Positions 34,576 to 45,850 of a DNA stretch of 64,000 nucleotides are shown here, piece after piece. The notes under the pieces are model-generated. The model saw nothing but the letters and a program-made list of their open reading frames with translations. It did no database searches and was not told where the DNA came from. How positions within the stretch are numbered: the first letter of the stretch is position 1; each line of letters starts with the position of its first letter. The position numbers and the translations under genes are program-made. This DNA comes from Anagrus nilaparvatae (lineage: Eukaryota; Arthropoda; Insecta; Hymenoptera; Mymaridae): assembly GCA_022575985.1 (NCBI GenBank), contig JAKSXM010000107.1:2666001-2730000 (forward strand), read 5' to 3'.

Positions 34576-34645
34576 AAAGAATGTCCCAAATTGCAGTTTA
34601 TCATCCTCGGTTTTGCCTCGGAAGGTGCAATTTGGGTCATTCTTT
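34576..34645. repeat. 20-bp-stem hairpin
   Basis: AAAGAATGTCCCAAATTGCA (34576-34595) pairs with TGCAATTTGGGTCATTCTTT (34626-34645) with one mismatch, across a 30-base loop. It is not part of any longer repeat I could recognise here. Confidence 0.5.
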
Positions 34646-35059
34646 ACTGTTCTAGACACTAGCTGTAAATAGAATATTTATTTTAATTTGTTTGTGTTAT
34701 GAATATCTTGAATTTTTTCGATTATATTTATATTTTATTGATTTACATTTTTAATTTATTAATTATTTTATAATTATACAATGTAAGCAATATCTTTCAT
34801 ATAACTGAAGAATAGCCTTTTACATATCTAGGACAAATAAAAGCCTATTTTTGGCCCTAGGGAGATGGCTTTTTTTCCATTATATGCAAAATTATTTTTT
34901 AAATCACGGAATAAAATATGGGGTTCGACTTTTGAATGCAGTCTGCATCTGTATGCAACGTTAAAATCTTGTCAATCAATATTTGTCCCTTGCTTAAAAA
35001 ATAGTTATTTTAAAATATGGTTAAATCTTAGATTAACCGAATTTGGTTTATTTTTTTTT

Positions 35060-35590
35060 TAACTTTAAGTTTCTTGGCAAATAAATTTTATTATTGTTTT
35101 TATTATTATTCTTACATTTTTTATTAAATTATTAAATAATTAGCAAGTTTAGTTTTAAGAATTAGTTAGGCAATTTCAAGTGTGAATCTTAAAAAAAATT
35201 TAGTTAAAATTTTTTTTGTTGATATTATTATTTATATTACAAAATTGTACAAAAAAAAAAAAATAAACACTATTTTCTTAAAACAGTTTTCAACAAATAA
35301 ATCTTTTTCAAACTCGAAATTCTGCATATGTTTTGAAAAAACGCTGCAAAATAATTGGCACTACACAATAACAAAATGTATATTATATGCTTTTTGTGTT
35401 TAACCTTTTGTACATGCAGCTACTGAAACCGCAAATTTTGATTTTGATTTCCTCGGAAGTCTATATTTAGCTTTTTTCTTTTTAATGGAAATAATTATAG
35501 GAGAGTAGGCATGTGGGAAGTATGATGAACTGAAGGAATAGAAGGAAATTAAAGGATTGGTGAAAAATGTTTTTATAGTCCTGAGCAAAA
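35060..35590. other. AT-rich stretch without recognised gene
   Basis: No feature was identified. Open frames on either strand here are short and of low complexity. Confidence 0.35.
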
Positions 35591-35594
35591 TAGT

Positions 35595-36701
35595 ATGGGA
35601 TTTCCACCAATAGTTTTATACAATAAATGTTCAAGTATCTTAGATCCTAATTTACAAAAAATGAAATCTTATCATTTATATTGCACCACCAAAACCAACA
35701 TTAAAAAAAAGTATTTTATATTAATAAAAGAAACGTGGAATCCTTTTGCCTCGAGTACGATATACCACTATTTCTATCATGGAAAATCAAAAATATTGCT
35801 GAATATCTTGCTTCAGAACTCAAACACGATGAGTATTTAATTGAAAATACTCGTTGTTCTGGTCAGAACATGAAATACAAAACTCAGTTCAATTCAAATA
35901 TTTTTATTATCAATTCTTATTACAAAAAATTTATTACTTTTTTATTCAAAATTTTTTATAACCAAAAAAAATCATATTGTTGGGACTACAGAAAGGGAAC
36001 ACGAAACATCCCCGCTTTTTGTGTCTATGGAAAAGTTGAGATCGTGAAAAACATTACAAAAATGCGAAATAGCCTGCAAGAAAAACTTTCGTTCCTGGTT
36101 CACTAAGTATTCTTTATAAACCTCTAGTACCACATGATAAAGTCCTCAACCCTGCACTACACATAAAGTTCGGATTAATGACACAATAAGAAGAAGCACT
36201 GAATAAAGAAGGGATCGCATTTAAATACATTCAAAATAAGTTCCCAAAAAAAAATCAGAAGCCAAGTTAAAAGAGGGAATGTTTGATGGACCACGAATTC
36301 GAAAATTTATGCGAGACCCGGAAATTGTCAAATCAATGACAGCTTTGGAGAAGAATGCCTGATTAATCTTCAAGAGAGAGGTCGAAAACTTTCTGGGAAA
36401 TAACAAAAGTGTAGATTACAAGGATAAAATTTAAAAAATGCTGATAAACTAAAAGAAGCTCGGATGATTAAGGAGCTTAAAAGTATACTTGCTTGAGTCG
36501 AATGTTGATTATTTCCCGAAAAATTTAGGCGACTACAGCGAAGAACAGGGAAAGAGATTCCATCAGGATATTAAGCTGATGGAAAAGGGCTATGAAGGTA
36601 GATGGGACGTGAATATGTTGGCTGACTATTGTTGGAATTTGAAAAGAAATTTACCAGAGGAGACAGGGACAGAAAAGGAGGATTCTAACAAGATCATTTA
36701 G
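35595..36701 (+). pseudogene. Decayed copy of a multicopy arthropod gene family (RFHQDI motif)
   Basis: The C-terminal part is readable in successive frames: PLVPHDKVLNPALHIKFGLM (near 36120-36180), NKEGIAFKYIQNKFP, AKLKEGMFDGPRIRKFM, VENFLGNNKSVDYK, then EEQGKRFHQDIKLMEKGYEG and MLADYCWNLKRNLPEE (36540-36670). I recognise this from memory as a widespread uncharacterised protein family with many genomic copies in insects, probably mobile-element related; its function is unknown. At least three in-frame stops and several frame changes break it. The N-terminal half (35595-36100) is not clearly readable apart from a WDYRKGTRN-like piece near 35982. Confidence 0.75.
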
Positions 36702-36839
36702 AGATAAGAATGTCTATCATAGCAGGCAATCATAGCAGGTAATAAACACTGCTAGCGAGATACGCCCAAATTCAAACTCATCAGCCACCGTGAATCTTGA
36801 GATGCGGAGGAGAATGACAAAAAATAGTACTCCAAGCAT

Positions 36840-37080
36840 AACACAAAAGATTAAAAAATTAACAGAAACAATTTCAAACATAGGAATCCATATGTATATC
36901 AATTTTTCATCGAAAGTCAATTTTTATACCGCACCACCCCACCCCTTATGTATAGGGGGTGGATAGGGTGAAATTATGGATGTTTGAAAATTTCATCATA
37001 TTCTGTTTCAGCACCCCAACAAACATACGAATCCATATGCATATCAATTTTTCATCGAAAGTCTTTGTCAGGTACAAAAT
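36840..37080 (+). repeat. Short direct duplication
   Basis: AATCCATATGTATATCAATT with TTTTCATCGAAAGTC at 36885-36920 recurs at 37030-37065. C/G-rich linkers (GCACCACCCCACCCC, AGGGGGTGG) lie between. The repeat may be a diverged tandem of about 145 bp. Confidence 0.5.
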
Positions 37081-37159
37081 ATCTTTAAGGGAGGGAGGGT
37101 ATGGTCTGCAATGCATTTTTTGGACCCATTTTTATGACTTTTTTTAATTATCTAGTAAA

Positions 37160-38560
37160 AATAAGGTAAATGGCGAAGGCCTATACTAAGAAATAAAATT
37201 TTAGGAGTATCCAAAATAATTTTTATTCAAAATTATTGGAGATTGATCATTTTGTCATTAATTTTATGTTAGAGCTCCAAAAAAAAGTAAATTTGCGGTG
37301 AGACGCGTAATTAATAGCTGCATTATCTGAAGCAAAAAAACCAAAAATATTTTGTTAGTTAATAAGTTTCTTGAGGAAACGCTGTTGAGTTGATTTATTA
37401 ATTTTGATTATTCAATTTTTGGTGTTATTTTAAACTCAAAAAAACGAAAAAAACAAGTTTTTTTTGACATTCTATTTTCAATCGTCAAAAATTCTGTTAA
37501 AAAAAACATTAAAAATAAATATATCTCGATAAGAATACCTCGCAAAATATCTACAGAAAAAGTTTACCAATTTTCAAAAAGATTGGTCAAGTAGTTTTCG
37601 AGTTACGTGTGTCACCGAGGTTAAAAAATAATTCCACTGATATGTTAATTTTTCTTTTTACTCACAAGCCCATAACTTCATTAATTTTGCTCTCATCGAT
37701 CTGAAATTTATTAATAGGGAAACTTTTGAAAAACTATACAATCGATTGAAATCATAAAAAAAAATCGATTTTTTGACCATTCTCCCACCCTCTTAGTGAG
37801 TATAAAAAATCTATTCTTGTCATCATTTTGGTTCGGATAAATTTTCATTTAAGACAGGTTTGCTCTATTATTATTTTACAAACATAGAAAAGTTATTTAG
37901 CTAATACGTTATAATACAATTTTGACATAAACTATTTTAATTTTCATATTATTTACCTTAATTTCATTACACATTTACTTATTACATATCATTTTCACTA
38001 TTTTTAAATTTTAAAATTACAGTACTGCAAAAACTAAATATTTATATAAATTTACTATTTGGTTCGCAGAGAAAGATCTTCATTTAAAATTCATCAAAAA
38101 GCAGTTTTTGGTCATTTTTGTGGTCTAGCTAATGCAAGCAACCGGAGAAAATTAAATATTCTTACTTACTTCCCTGCATAGTATTGAAAAAAAAAGTTGA
38201 AGATTTTTGTAGATCACTTTTTATTGACTTTTTAATCCTATTTGTCTCCGCTGAATTCAGTGTATATGATTCATATTTAAATTTTCGGGAATCGCTTTGT
38301 TGCGTAAGAATTGAAGAACCGTAGATTATAAACAAATTCAAGAGTTATTATATTTAAGATAAATTGTACCGTTGGGTACAAATCTAATAAATATATACAT
38401 TATTGGAATATGTCTAGATGAAATTATGAGAAATAAAATAATATGATATTATAATTAAAAATGCTTTATCAGCATCATCATTACGAGAAACCACACGTGC
38501 AAGAAAGTTTATAATAAGACCTCACACGAAGTAATCGAGGTGGCAATAAAGCCACATCAC
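37160..38560. other. AT-rich repeat remnants, no gene
   Basis: 37580-37790 resembles, in inverted orientation, the 13540-13800 segment (words such as CCCATAACTTCATTAATTTTG and TCGATTTTTTGACCAT). 37800-38560 shows nothing recognisable. No kinase-type or transmembrane exon continuing the receptor gene was found here. Confidence 0.4.
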
Positions 38561-38562
38561 TT

Positions 38563-39556
38563 ACAAGGGGAGTTCAATACATTTGGAACACCGAATTACA
38601 CCAAATGGTTATGGATGAGTTTGTTATGTTGAAAAAACATGCAGACTACCCTCCGTTCCTTCCAATGGGCTTTCTGGGCCTAGAAACGCAGGGCTTAATG
38701 TTATAAAATAGGATTTTTTGGTAATTTTCAAAGAAACGCCAAAACCTCTCAAGTTAACCAAAACTCTTCTAGATGGTCTCATTTTTTTGGTTTACGTATC
38801 ACCTTTCATACGCCGTAAACCGCAATTTATTATCACTAATTCTCTCTACACTATAACCAAACGGTCATTTTTAGCTAAAAATGACCAATTTTTAAAATGC
38901 TGCCAAATTTGTAATTTCCAACGAAAAAGGGTTTTATAAGTCTGAAAAAATTTGTACAAGCTTCAAGTTTCCAAAAATTTTTTGTTCGTCTCATTTCCTT
39001 GATTCGTTTTTAAGAAATGGCTCTTCAAATTTAGCATTAAAAATGAGATTTTTTAAAAAATCGTAAAATTGGGACTGTGACTTCAAATTATCATATCTGG
39101 TTAACAAATAATTGCAAAAAGTAAAATCAAAAAGTTTTGGAAACTTGAAGCTTGTACAAATTTTTTCAGACTAATAAAACCCATTTTCGTCAGAAATTAC
39201 AAATTTGGCAGCATTTTAAAAATTGGTCATTTTTAGCTAAAAATGACCGTTTGGTTAATTGGCTATAAAGTAGAGAGAATTAGTGATAATAAATTGCGGT
39301 TTACGGCGTATGAAAGGTGATACGTAAACCAAAAAAATGAGACCATCTAGAAGAGTTTTGGTTAACTTGAGAGGTTTTGGCGTTTCTTTGAAAATTACCA
39401 AAACATCCTATTTTATAACATTGAGCCCTGCGTTTCTAGGCCCAGAAAGCCCATTGGAAGGAACGGAGGGTAGTCTGCATGTTTTTTCAACATAACAAAC
39501 TCATCCATAACCATTTGGTGTAATTCGGTGTTCCAAATGTATTGAACTCCCCTTGT
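38563..39556. mobile_element. CAAGGGGAG foldback element (most complete copy)
   Basis: The ends ACAAGGGGAGTTCAATAC (38563) and GTATTGAACTCCCCTTGT (to 39556) are perfect inverted repeats. The outer bases TTA on the left and TTA on the right could be a 3-bp TTA target duplication, as made by PIF/Harbinger elements. The arms are about 430-450 bp and highly similar (CCGTTCCTTCCAATGGGCTT, CGTTTCTAGGCC, GGTCATTTTTAGCTAAAAAT), and they meet near 39060. Fragments of the family lie at 25045, 26520, 28790, 34030, 45040 and 62980. It encodes nothing. Confidence 0.75.
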
Positions 39557-42303
39557 TAGACGCGTGATAAGCTAATTATCTATGATTGGAGACATTGCTA
39601 CTAAGGACGCTAAATTTTCCGCGTTAAGCCAATTACGCGTGGGTCACCTATCCACTATTTCCCCAAGAGTAAGCTTATTAAAGCTCTCGCAGAAGCTCCT
39701 AACCGACAGAGCTTGGGAACATGTAGTTCCTTAGAAAGAACGGACTGTCGCTAGAAATGATAAACAATCAACAGACTAACTTGTACTCAGGATTCTCTCT
39801 AACTCTAATTAAGAGATCTAATCACAGCCAATATTATTATAAGTCAATATAACAGCATTTTTAATAATAAAAGGACTTAGTTTATTTCGAAATCCTGTCA
39901 CGAGTAAATGATTTTGGATAACAGGCTAAACCTGAATAAGAATATTCTCGTTTATTTATGTTTATTCACCATCAAACACTACAAAATAAAAATATGTAAA
40001 ATAATTTAATAATTAATTATTATGAATTTTTTAATTTTATTTGGATTTATTGTTATTTTAACAATTATTAATTGTGAATTCGTTAGATAGTATAAAAAAA
40101 AAGATTTTTTTTTTAAGGCACGACGTCAATAATTGGAAAAAAATTTTTTATTTTTTTTTTTATTTGTTTTTGTGTGTAAAAATACATCAAGAATATGGAA
40201 AAAAACGTTTGTACAAAAATTCGTTACCATTAAAAAGGTATTAAGGTTTTTGTAAGCAAGAAACCAGGCTTGTGAATAGGAAAAAAAAACTTTAAACGCG
40301 TTTATCTCGAAACCATTTTTTGAAATCGGTAACCACGATTGCTCTAAAAGTACTGGTTGGATTAACTAGATTTTTTTTTTATTTTTTTTTTAAACTAAAA
40401 ATCTTGTACGCAAACCAAAAAAAATATATAAAATTGCCTTGTTTGTACTTTTTTTTTAACGTACAAGGTCCAATTCCGTGCGCGAGAATTGAATTTTTTC
40501 TCATTTTACGGGCCAATTTTTTATTTTTTCTAAATTTCAAAATTTTTTTGGTTTGCGTACAAGACAAAACGGTTCTAAAAATAACCTCGTTGAATTTTTT
40601 TGTTCCAGAGTACCTGGAGTGGAGATATCCTGGTTACCGAAAAATAACAGCCTTCAAATATCGGTCCATATTTACAAGACGGGTCAATAAAAAAAAAAAA
40701 AAAATTAAAAAAACATGTAGTTTAAGACTTATATTTTCATTTAAAACAAAAAAATTTTAAATATATATTTAAATAAAAAAGATATTAAAATTTTAAAAGT
40801 GTGTTTTTTTTGCTTAAGAAATTGAAGTCGTGCCTTAAATAAAACTTTATAAACGTACCACTATAAATTAGTTAGGTGGAGACCTTAAACAGCTTAGGTA
40901 TTTTCAGTACCCTAACATATGGCGACAGTGAAAGGACCCCCGAAATAGTTTATTTCGAAATCCTGTCACGAGTAAATGATTTTGGATAACAGGCTAAACC
41001 TGAATAAGAATATTCTCGTTTATTTATGTTTATTCACCATCAAACACTACAAAATAAAAATATGTAAAATAATTTAATAATTAATTATTATGAATTTTTT
41101 AATTTTATTTGGATTTATTGTTATTTTAACAATTATTAATTGTGAATTCGTTAGATAGTATAAAAAAAAAGATTTTTTTTTTAAATAAAACTTTATAAAC
41201 GTACCACTATAAATTAGTTAGGTGGCGACCTTAAACAGCTTAGGTATTTTCAGTACCCTAACATATGGCGACAGTGAAAGGACCCCCGAAATAGTTTATT
41301 TCGAAATCCTGTCACGAGTAAATGATTTTGGATAACAGGCTAAACCTGAGTAAAAATATTCTCGTTTATTTATGTTTATTCACCATCAAACACTACAAAT
41401 TATTAATATGTAAAATAATTTAACAATTAATTATTATGAATTTTTTAATTTTATTTGGATTTATTGTTATTTTAACAATTATTAATTGTGAATTCGTTAG
41501 ATAGCATAAAAAAAAAGATTTTTTTTTTAAATAAAACTTTATAAACGTAGCATCATAAATTAGTTAGGTGGCGACCTTAAATAGTTTGGGTATTTTCAGT
41601 ACACTAATATATGGCGACAGTGAAAGGACCCCCGAAATAGTTTATTTCAAAATCCTGTCACGAGTAAATGATTTTGGATAACAGGCTAAACCTGAGTAAG
41701 AATATTCTCGTTTATTTATGTTTATTCACCATCAAACACTACAAATTATTAATATGTAAAATAATTTAACAATTAATTATTATGAATTTTTTAATTTTAT
41801 CTGGATTTATTGTTATTTTAACAATTATTAATTGTGAATTCGTAAGATGGTATAAAAAAAAAGATTTTTTTTTTAAATAAAACTTTATAAACGTAGCATC
41901 ATAAATTAGTTAGGTGGCGACCTTAAACAGCTTAGGTATTTTCAGTACCCTAACATATGGCGACAGTGAAAGGACCCCCGAAATAGTTTATTTCGAAATC
42001 CTGTCACGAGTAAATGATTTTGGATAACAGGCTAAACCTGAGTAAGAATATTCTCGTTTATTTATGTTTATTCACCATCAAACACTACAAATTATTAATA
42101 TGTAAAATAATTTAACAATTAATTATTATGAATTTTTTAATTTTATTTGGATTTATTGTTATTTTAACAATTATTAATTGTGAATTCGTTAGATAGTATA
42201 AAAAAAAAGATTTTTTTTTTAAATAAAACTTTATAAACGTAGCATCATAAATTAGTTAGGTGGCGACCTTAAATAGTTTGGGTATTTTCAGTACACTAAT
42301 ATA
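39555..42303 (+). mobile_element. Putative expanded 5' LTR/leader of a decayed LTR retroelement
   Basis: It begins TGTTAGACGCGTGATAAG directly at the end of the foldback element and ends just before a TGGCGAC motif that resembles a primer-binding site. Within it lie 320 bp of unique, less AT-rich sequence and five 346-bp tandem units. Removing four extra units and the nested insertion would leave about 640 bp, a normal LTR size. No matching 3' LTR was seen in the window, so the LTR call is inference. Confidence 0.4.
40117..40834. mobile_element. piggyBac-like non-autonomous element (718 bp, TTAA flanked)
   Basis: The terminal inverted repeats are GGCACGACGTCAAT and GGCACGACTTCAAT (13 of 14 identical). 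The element is flanked by TTAA on both sides (40113-40116 and 40835-40838). The other four tandem units have a single TTAA at the same place and serve as empty sites. An inner inverted pair is TTGTACGCAAACCAAAAAA (40405) with its complement (40545). TTAA duplication is the signature of the piggyBac superfamily. The open frame at 40320-40760 is low-complexity and not a transposase. Confidence 0.85.
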
Positions 42304-42321
42304 TGGCGACAGTGAAAGGAC
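42304..42321 (+). promoter_or_regulatory. Candidate tRNA primer-binding site
   Basis: TGGCGACAGTGAAAGGAC starts with TGG, as a site pairing to a tRNA 3' CCA would. It lies at the end of the last 346-bp unit, ahead of the gag-like region. The primer tRNA cannot be assigned with confidence. Confidence 0.35.
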
Positions 42322-42531
42322 GCTTGAAATAGTTACGCGGTTTGCAAATGGTAACTAAATTAAAATATTTTAAGAGATAATTATTTAATAGTTTATGTTC
42401 TCACGAGTGATAATACGTTTGTGTAAATGAAACGTAGTTGAATTTTGTTTTAAAATCACGTGGATAAATACTAGCTAATTTAAAAAAAAAGTCTCATTAA
42501 TTTTGAAAGTTTTGATTGGACTGAGTTTAAT

Positions 42532-42946
42532 CTTAAAAAATCACATTCTTCATACGTGGAGTCGCACCGACTTCACTTTTTTTATTATAACGTATATAGA
42601 AATGTTGCTTTGATAACGTACATAGTAAATTTGTTTGATTAAATATTTTTTTAAAAATCGAATTTCTGCAAATTAAATTTTTGAGTAATGAATTGATGAT
42701 ATTTTTTATGAAAAAACATTGAATAACTTTTTTTCAATGTTTTTTCATAAAAAATATTATTCCTAACTTTCATTATTCAATTCATTACTTAAAAATTTAA
42801 TTTGCAAAAATTATATTTAAAAAAAAATATTTAATCAACCAAATTTGCTGATTAAAAAAATAAAAAAATAAGCAAAATTACTTGTACGTTATAATAAAAA
42901 AAGTGAAGTCGGTGCGACTCCACGTATCAAAAATGTGAGTTTTTCG
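42532..42946. mobile_element. Foldback element of about 415 bp inside the retroelement
   Basis: Arms: CATACGTGGAGTCGCACCGA (42551) pairs with its complement (to about 42926), and inner words such as ACATTGAATAACTTTTTTTC pair around 42725. It is an almost continuous hairpin with no coding capacity. Confidence 0.75.
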
Positions 42947-43149
42947 AATCTAAGGATTTGTTAGTTCATCAAGGTCAAAACTTACAACGCAAGTCAAATA
43001 AAAAAAAAATTAAATTCAATCATTGGAGATATCACTTTTAAAAGAGTGTTTAAGACGAGTTCAAAAGCTAGAGCAGCCCGATGGGTGGTTTGATAGATAC
43101 TGGATCATATAATCAACTCGGTTTATAGAAAGGTATTGGTCTAAAACTA

Positions 43150-43542
43150 TTCAAAGTGAAGTGCTTCCTTGGTTAATTTGTGGAGTTTTTGAAGGAGAAG
43201 ACCATAAAGAAAATTATTTTCTTAAGTGGGCTAGACATGCTAAATTTTTAGACGTTGTATTAAGTGATGAAGATATTATCCATAAGTTAAAATGGTATTT
43301 TTCAGATAGAATAACCGATAGAATAGAAATTAGTAAGTTACAAACAATATGGCAAATGGGTCAGCATTTAAGTAGAGTAGACGGATTTTTCTTATCAAAA
43401 GAAATGTATCTGAAGCAAGAGTTAAAAAAAAATTTTTAGAGACTCATAATCCAAAAGGCTCAAAAGCTGAAAAAGTATCTAAGCGCTCTACTAAAATGAG
43501 GCTAGACGAAAGGAAAGTTATTCACGAACCAATAAATTAAAG
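43150..43542 (+). pseudogene. Gag-like fragment of a decayed LTR retroelement
   Basis: An open stretch at 43161-43439 encodes a helical, charged protein with words LPWLICGVFEGEDHKENYF, FLKWARHAKFL and WYFSDRITDRIEI. These resemble the capsid region of insect LTR-retrotransposon Gag proteins. The frame then breaks in a run of nine A (43424-43432) and continues in another frame to a stop near 43540 (THNPKGSKAEKVSK). Downstream, to about 43950, only short charged pieces remain. No zinc knuckle, protease or polymerase was found. The assignment rests on general resemblance. Confidence 0.5.
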
Positions 43543-44089
43543 TTTTAATTGTCGGCACAGGCTATAAAGGAAGAAGTAATGATGAAGGAAGTGAATTGTT
43601 TTACAAGGTGAATTGTTTTTCAAGGTAAAAGACAACTAAGATAAGTTAATGATAGACATGTTAATCTTTTAAGATCGAAATCCATTGAGCAAAGAAGTAA
43701 AAATAAAGAAAGCGATTATAAGAAACATAAGCAACAACAAATTATGATTAATGAATCAGTGGGAGATTTTTTATAAATATCGAAGAATAATGCATTATAG
43801 ATAAAGAAATTGTATTCTAATAAAATGATGGATACAAAACTGATCTAGAAAGAGGTGAACAAGAAGCCACTAATAAACAACAGTCGCTCAAAGTTCAAAA
43901 CCAATCATAAGGACGCTTTTCTAATTATGTAAATTATAAGTCCGGGAGGTGGCGACTTACGAACTACTTGTTCAAGATTTTAATCAACCGGTAAATATGT
44001 ATGATTTATATTTAGTGGGCTTTATTTTATCAATTTATATTTGATTTTCTCATTTTACGCTTTATATATGGATGTACCCCGTTTCTGTA

Positions 44090-44472
44090 CCCTACAAAGG
44101 GGTATTTCAGAACTTGAAAATTAAGGGTGAGGGGACAAATTTGTTCTATTTAAGGAGGGAAGGCAAAATAAGACTTAGAATAATTAGGAAACTTTGAAAA
44201 ATCTGTGCTTAAGGACTTAGGATAATACAGGTTTATGGATTTAGAATAATATGGATTTAGAGACTTCAAATAATTCAGGTTAAGTGTTTTGGAATAATAT
44301 CGATTAAGGGACTTAGAATAATTCAGGTTTAGGGAATCCAAATAGTTTGGGTTTAGAATTTTAACAACTAGTAATGTTGAGTAACATTTGTATTATACCT
44401 AGTTTTTAGCTGGAAGTAAACATGTTCCATGCATTTAGGTTGTGTTTAAACAAACCGGTTATAAGTTTGTTT
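44090..44472 (-). mobile_element. E24 element, copy 6 (3'-truncated)
   Basis: In reverse orientation it holds seven or more 24-bp units (GGACTTAGAATAATTCAGG-like, 44170-44345), then AAACATGTTCCATGCATTTA and the CCGGTTATAAG end. The far end with the C run and second palindromic motif is mostly missing. The minus-strand frame 44150-44341 stays open as an 8-residue repeat, as in copy 4. Confidence 0.7.
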
Positions 44473-45039
44473 ATCTATTTTAATATTATGAAAAAAAATT
44501 AATTAGACTCATGCCAGCCTTCTATCGTTGCCGAGCAAAACTCAATGTATTTCAGCCTGTCCAAACAGTATAAAAATATGAGTTGCTCTATTCAATATCG
44601 AAGAAACTCGAACTGTTCATGAAATGTTCGATAAACATGATTGTTCGTTTTTCACGCCTTAGAAAATTATTCGTAAAACACAAAAAACTTTGATTCTAAA
44701 AAAAGTGAGCTGTAACGAATATCTGTGAGAAAAATAATAAAATTCAAATAAAGACATCAGTGTGAGTCATTAATGTATTTGCATAAACTATAAATAAACA
44801 TTAGGGTGTCCGTTATTTACCAAACTCAATTTTTTGCTGCTCCAAGGTTTTTAGATAAAAGTTAGTACCAAAAAAATAAGATTTATTCATTAATGCGGTT
44901 AAAAAACCGACTGCTAGGGTTGCCGAAATGCACGTACTTTTCCCATTTAAATAACATGGGAATTCGCGTTTTTTAGAAAATTTAGCTTAAAATTTTTGTA
45001 CTGCCGCGAAAATCAATTCTTTTTTGTTATTTTTTTTCT

Positions 45040-45850
45040 TTTGGTGTTATATCAAAACACCAAAATAATGAAATTGCTAAAATTAACCTACACTAAAAAA
45101 AATATCGAGCTCTAATTTTCCTTTTTTAAGCCTTATTTTATTAAAAAAAAGATCACGGTTGGTTAGAGCTTAATGACCTGAAAGCTCTGGCACTTCAGAT
45201 TTTTTTCTTGGAATAGTCTTTACTATGATCTAAGAATTCCTTGTAATCGTTTTTGAAACCGTACACGTTCCTATGAACTTTTTTTATGAGAGCTTAAAAA
45301 AGGCCCAGAATGACCAATTTTTAAATTTATTTACATTGCTGCCAAAATTCTTAATTTTTATGGAAATGGGTATTATAGGTCTCAATAATTTTCTGCGAAT
45401 TTCAAGTTTTCAAAAATTCTTCACTTCCCTTTTCAATGATTTTTTTGCCAGATATGATAATTTGAAGTCATTTTCAGGGTTTTTAAAAAAAGTCAATTTT
45501 CAAAAGTGGGATATTTTATTATTATATTATTTTATTATTATATTTTATTATCTCAGAAACTATTTAATGAAAAGAGTTTTTGGGAACTTGTAGCTTACAA
45601 AAAGTTTTTAAGGCCTATACAGATCCCATTTTTATCAAAAATTCGAATTTCGCAAGCAATTTAAAAATTGGTCATTTGGGTAAAAATGGCCATTTGGTTC
45701 ACTGATTATAGCTATAATAAAATTGGTGAAAAATATTGCCGTTTACAGAAATAAAAAAGTTATACTCATCCAAAAAAAATAAAATGAATTGGAAGTATTT
45801 TAGTTAACTTCCGAGGTTGCAGCGTTACTTTGAATATTTTGTGTTACAAA
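45040..45850. repeat. Diverged CAAGGGGAG-family copy (interior)
   Basis: Inverted arms with GAATGACCAATTTTTAAAT (45309) and AATTTAAAAATTGGTCATTT (45659), and TTTCAAGTTTTCAAAAATTC with its degenerate complement near 45570, follow the layout of 38563-39556. The terminal CAAGGGGAG ends were not found. The open frame at 45273 is repeat sequence. Confidence 0.55.

Larger units (their letters stand above)
39873..42324 (+). repeat. Five tandem units of exactly 346 bp
   Basis: The word CGAAATAGTTTATTTCG starts at 40941, 41287, 41633 and 41979, and the array ends with a TGAAATAG variant at 42325: every spacing is 346. The first unit starts near 39873. Its distance to the second is 1,068, which is 346 plus the 722 bp of a nested insertion with its target duplication. 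Variants are shared between non-adjacent units: AAATAGTTTGGGTATT in units 3 and 5, AAACAGCTTAGGTATT in 1, 2 and 4. This points to unequal exchange or conversion. Confidence 0.85.

Noticed and set aside
39555..39870. Structural RNA gene in the less AT-rich stretch before the 346-bp array
   Set aside because: No tRNA or snRNA secondary-structure signature could be recognised. It is better explained as part of the retroelement.
40320..40760. 146-codon frame inside the piggyBac-like element as a transposase
   Set aside because: The protein is low-complexity Phe/Lys runs with no DDD-type motifs, and part of the frame lies in an inner inverted repeat.
43161..43440. Endogenous virus or polydnavirus-derived gene
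   Set aside because: The short Gag-like piece fits an ordinary LTR retrotransposon. No envelope, polymerase or polydnavirus circle motif was seen.
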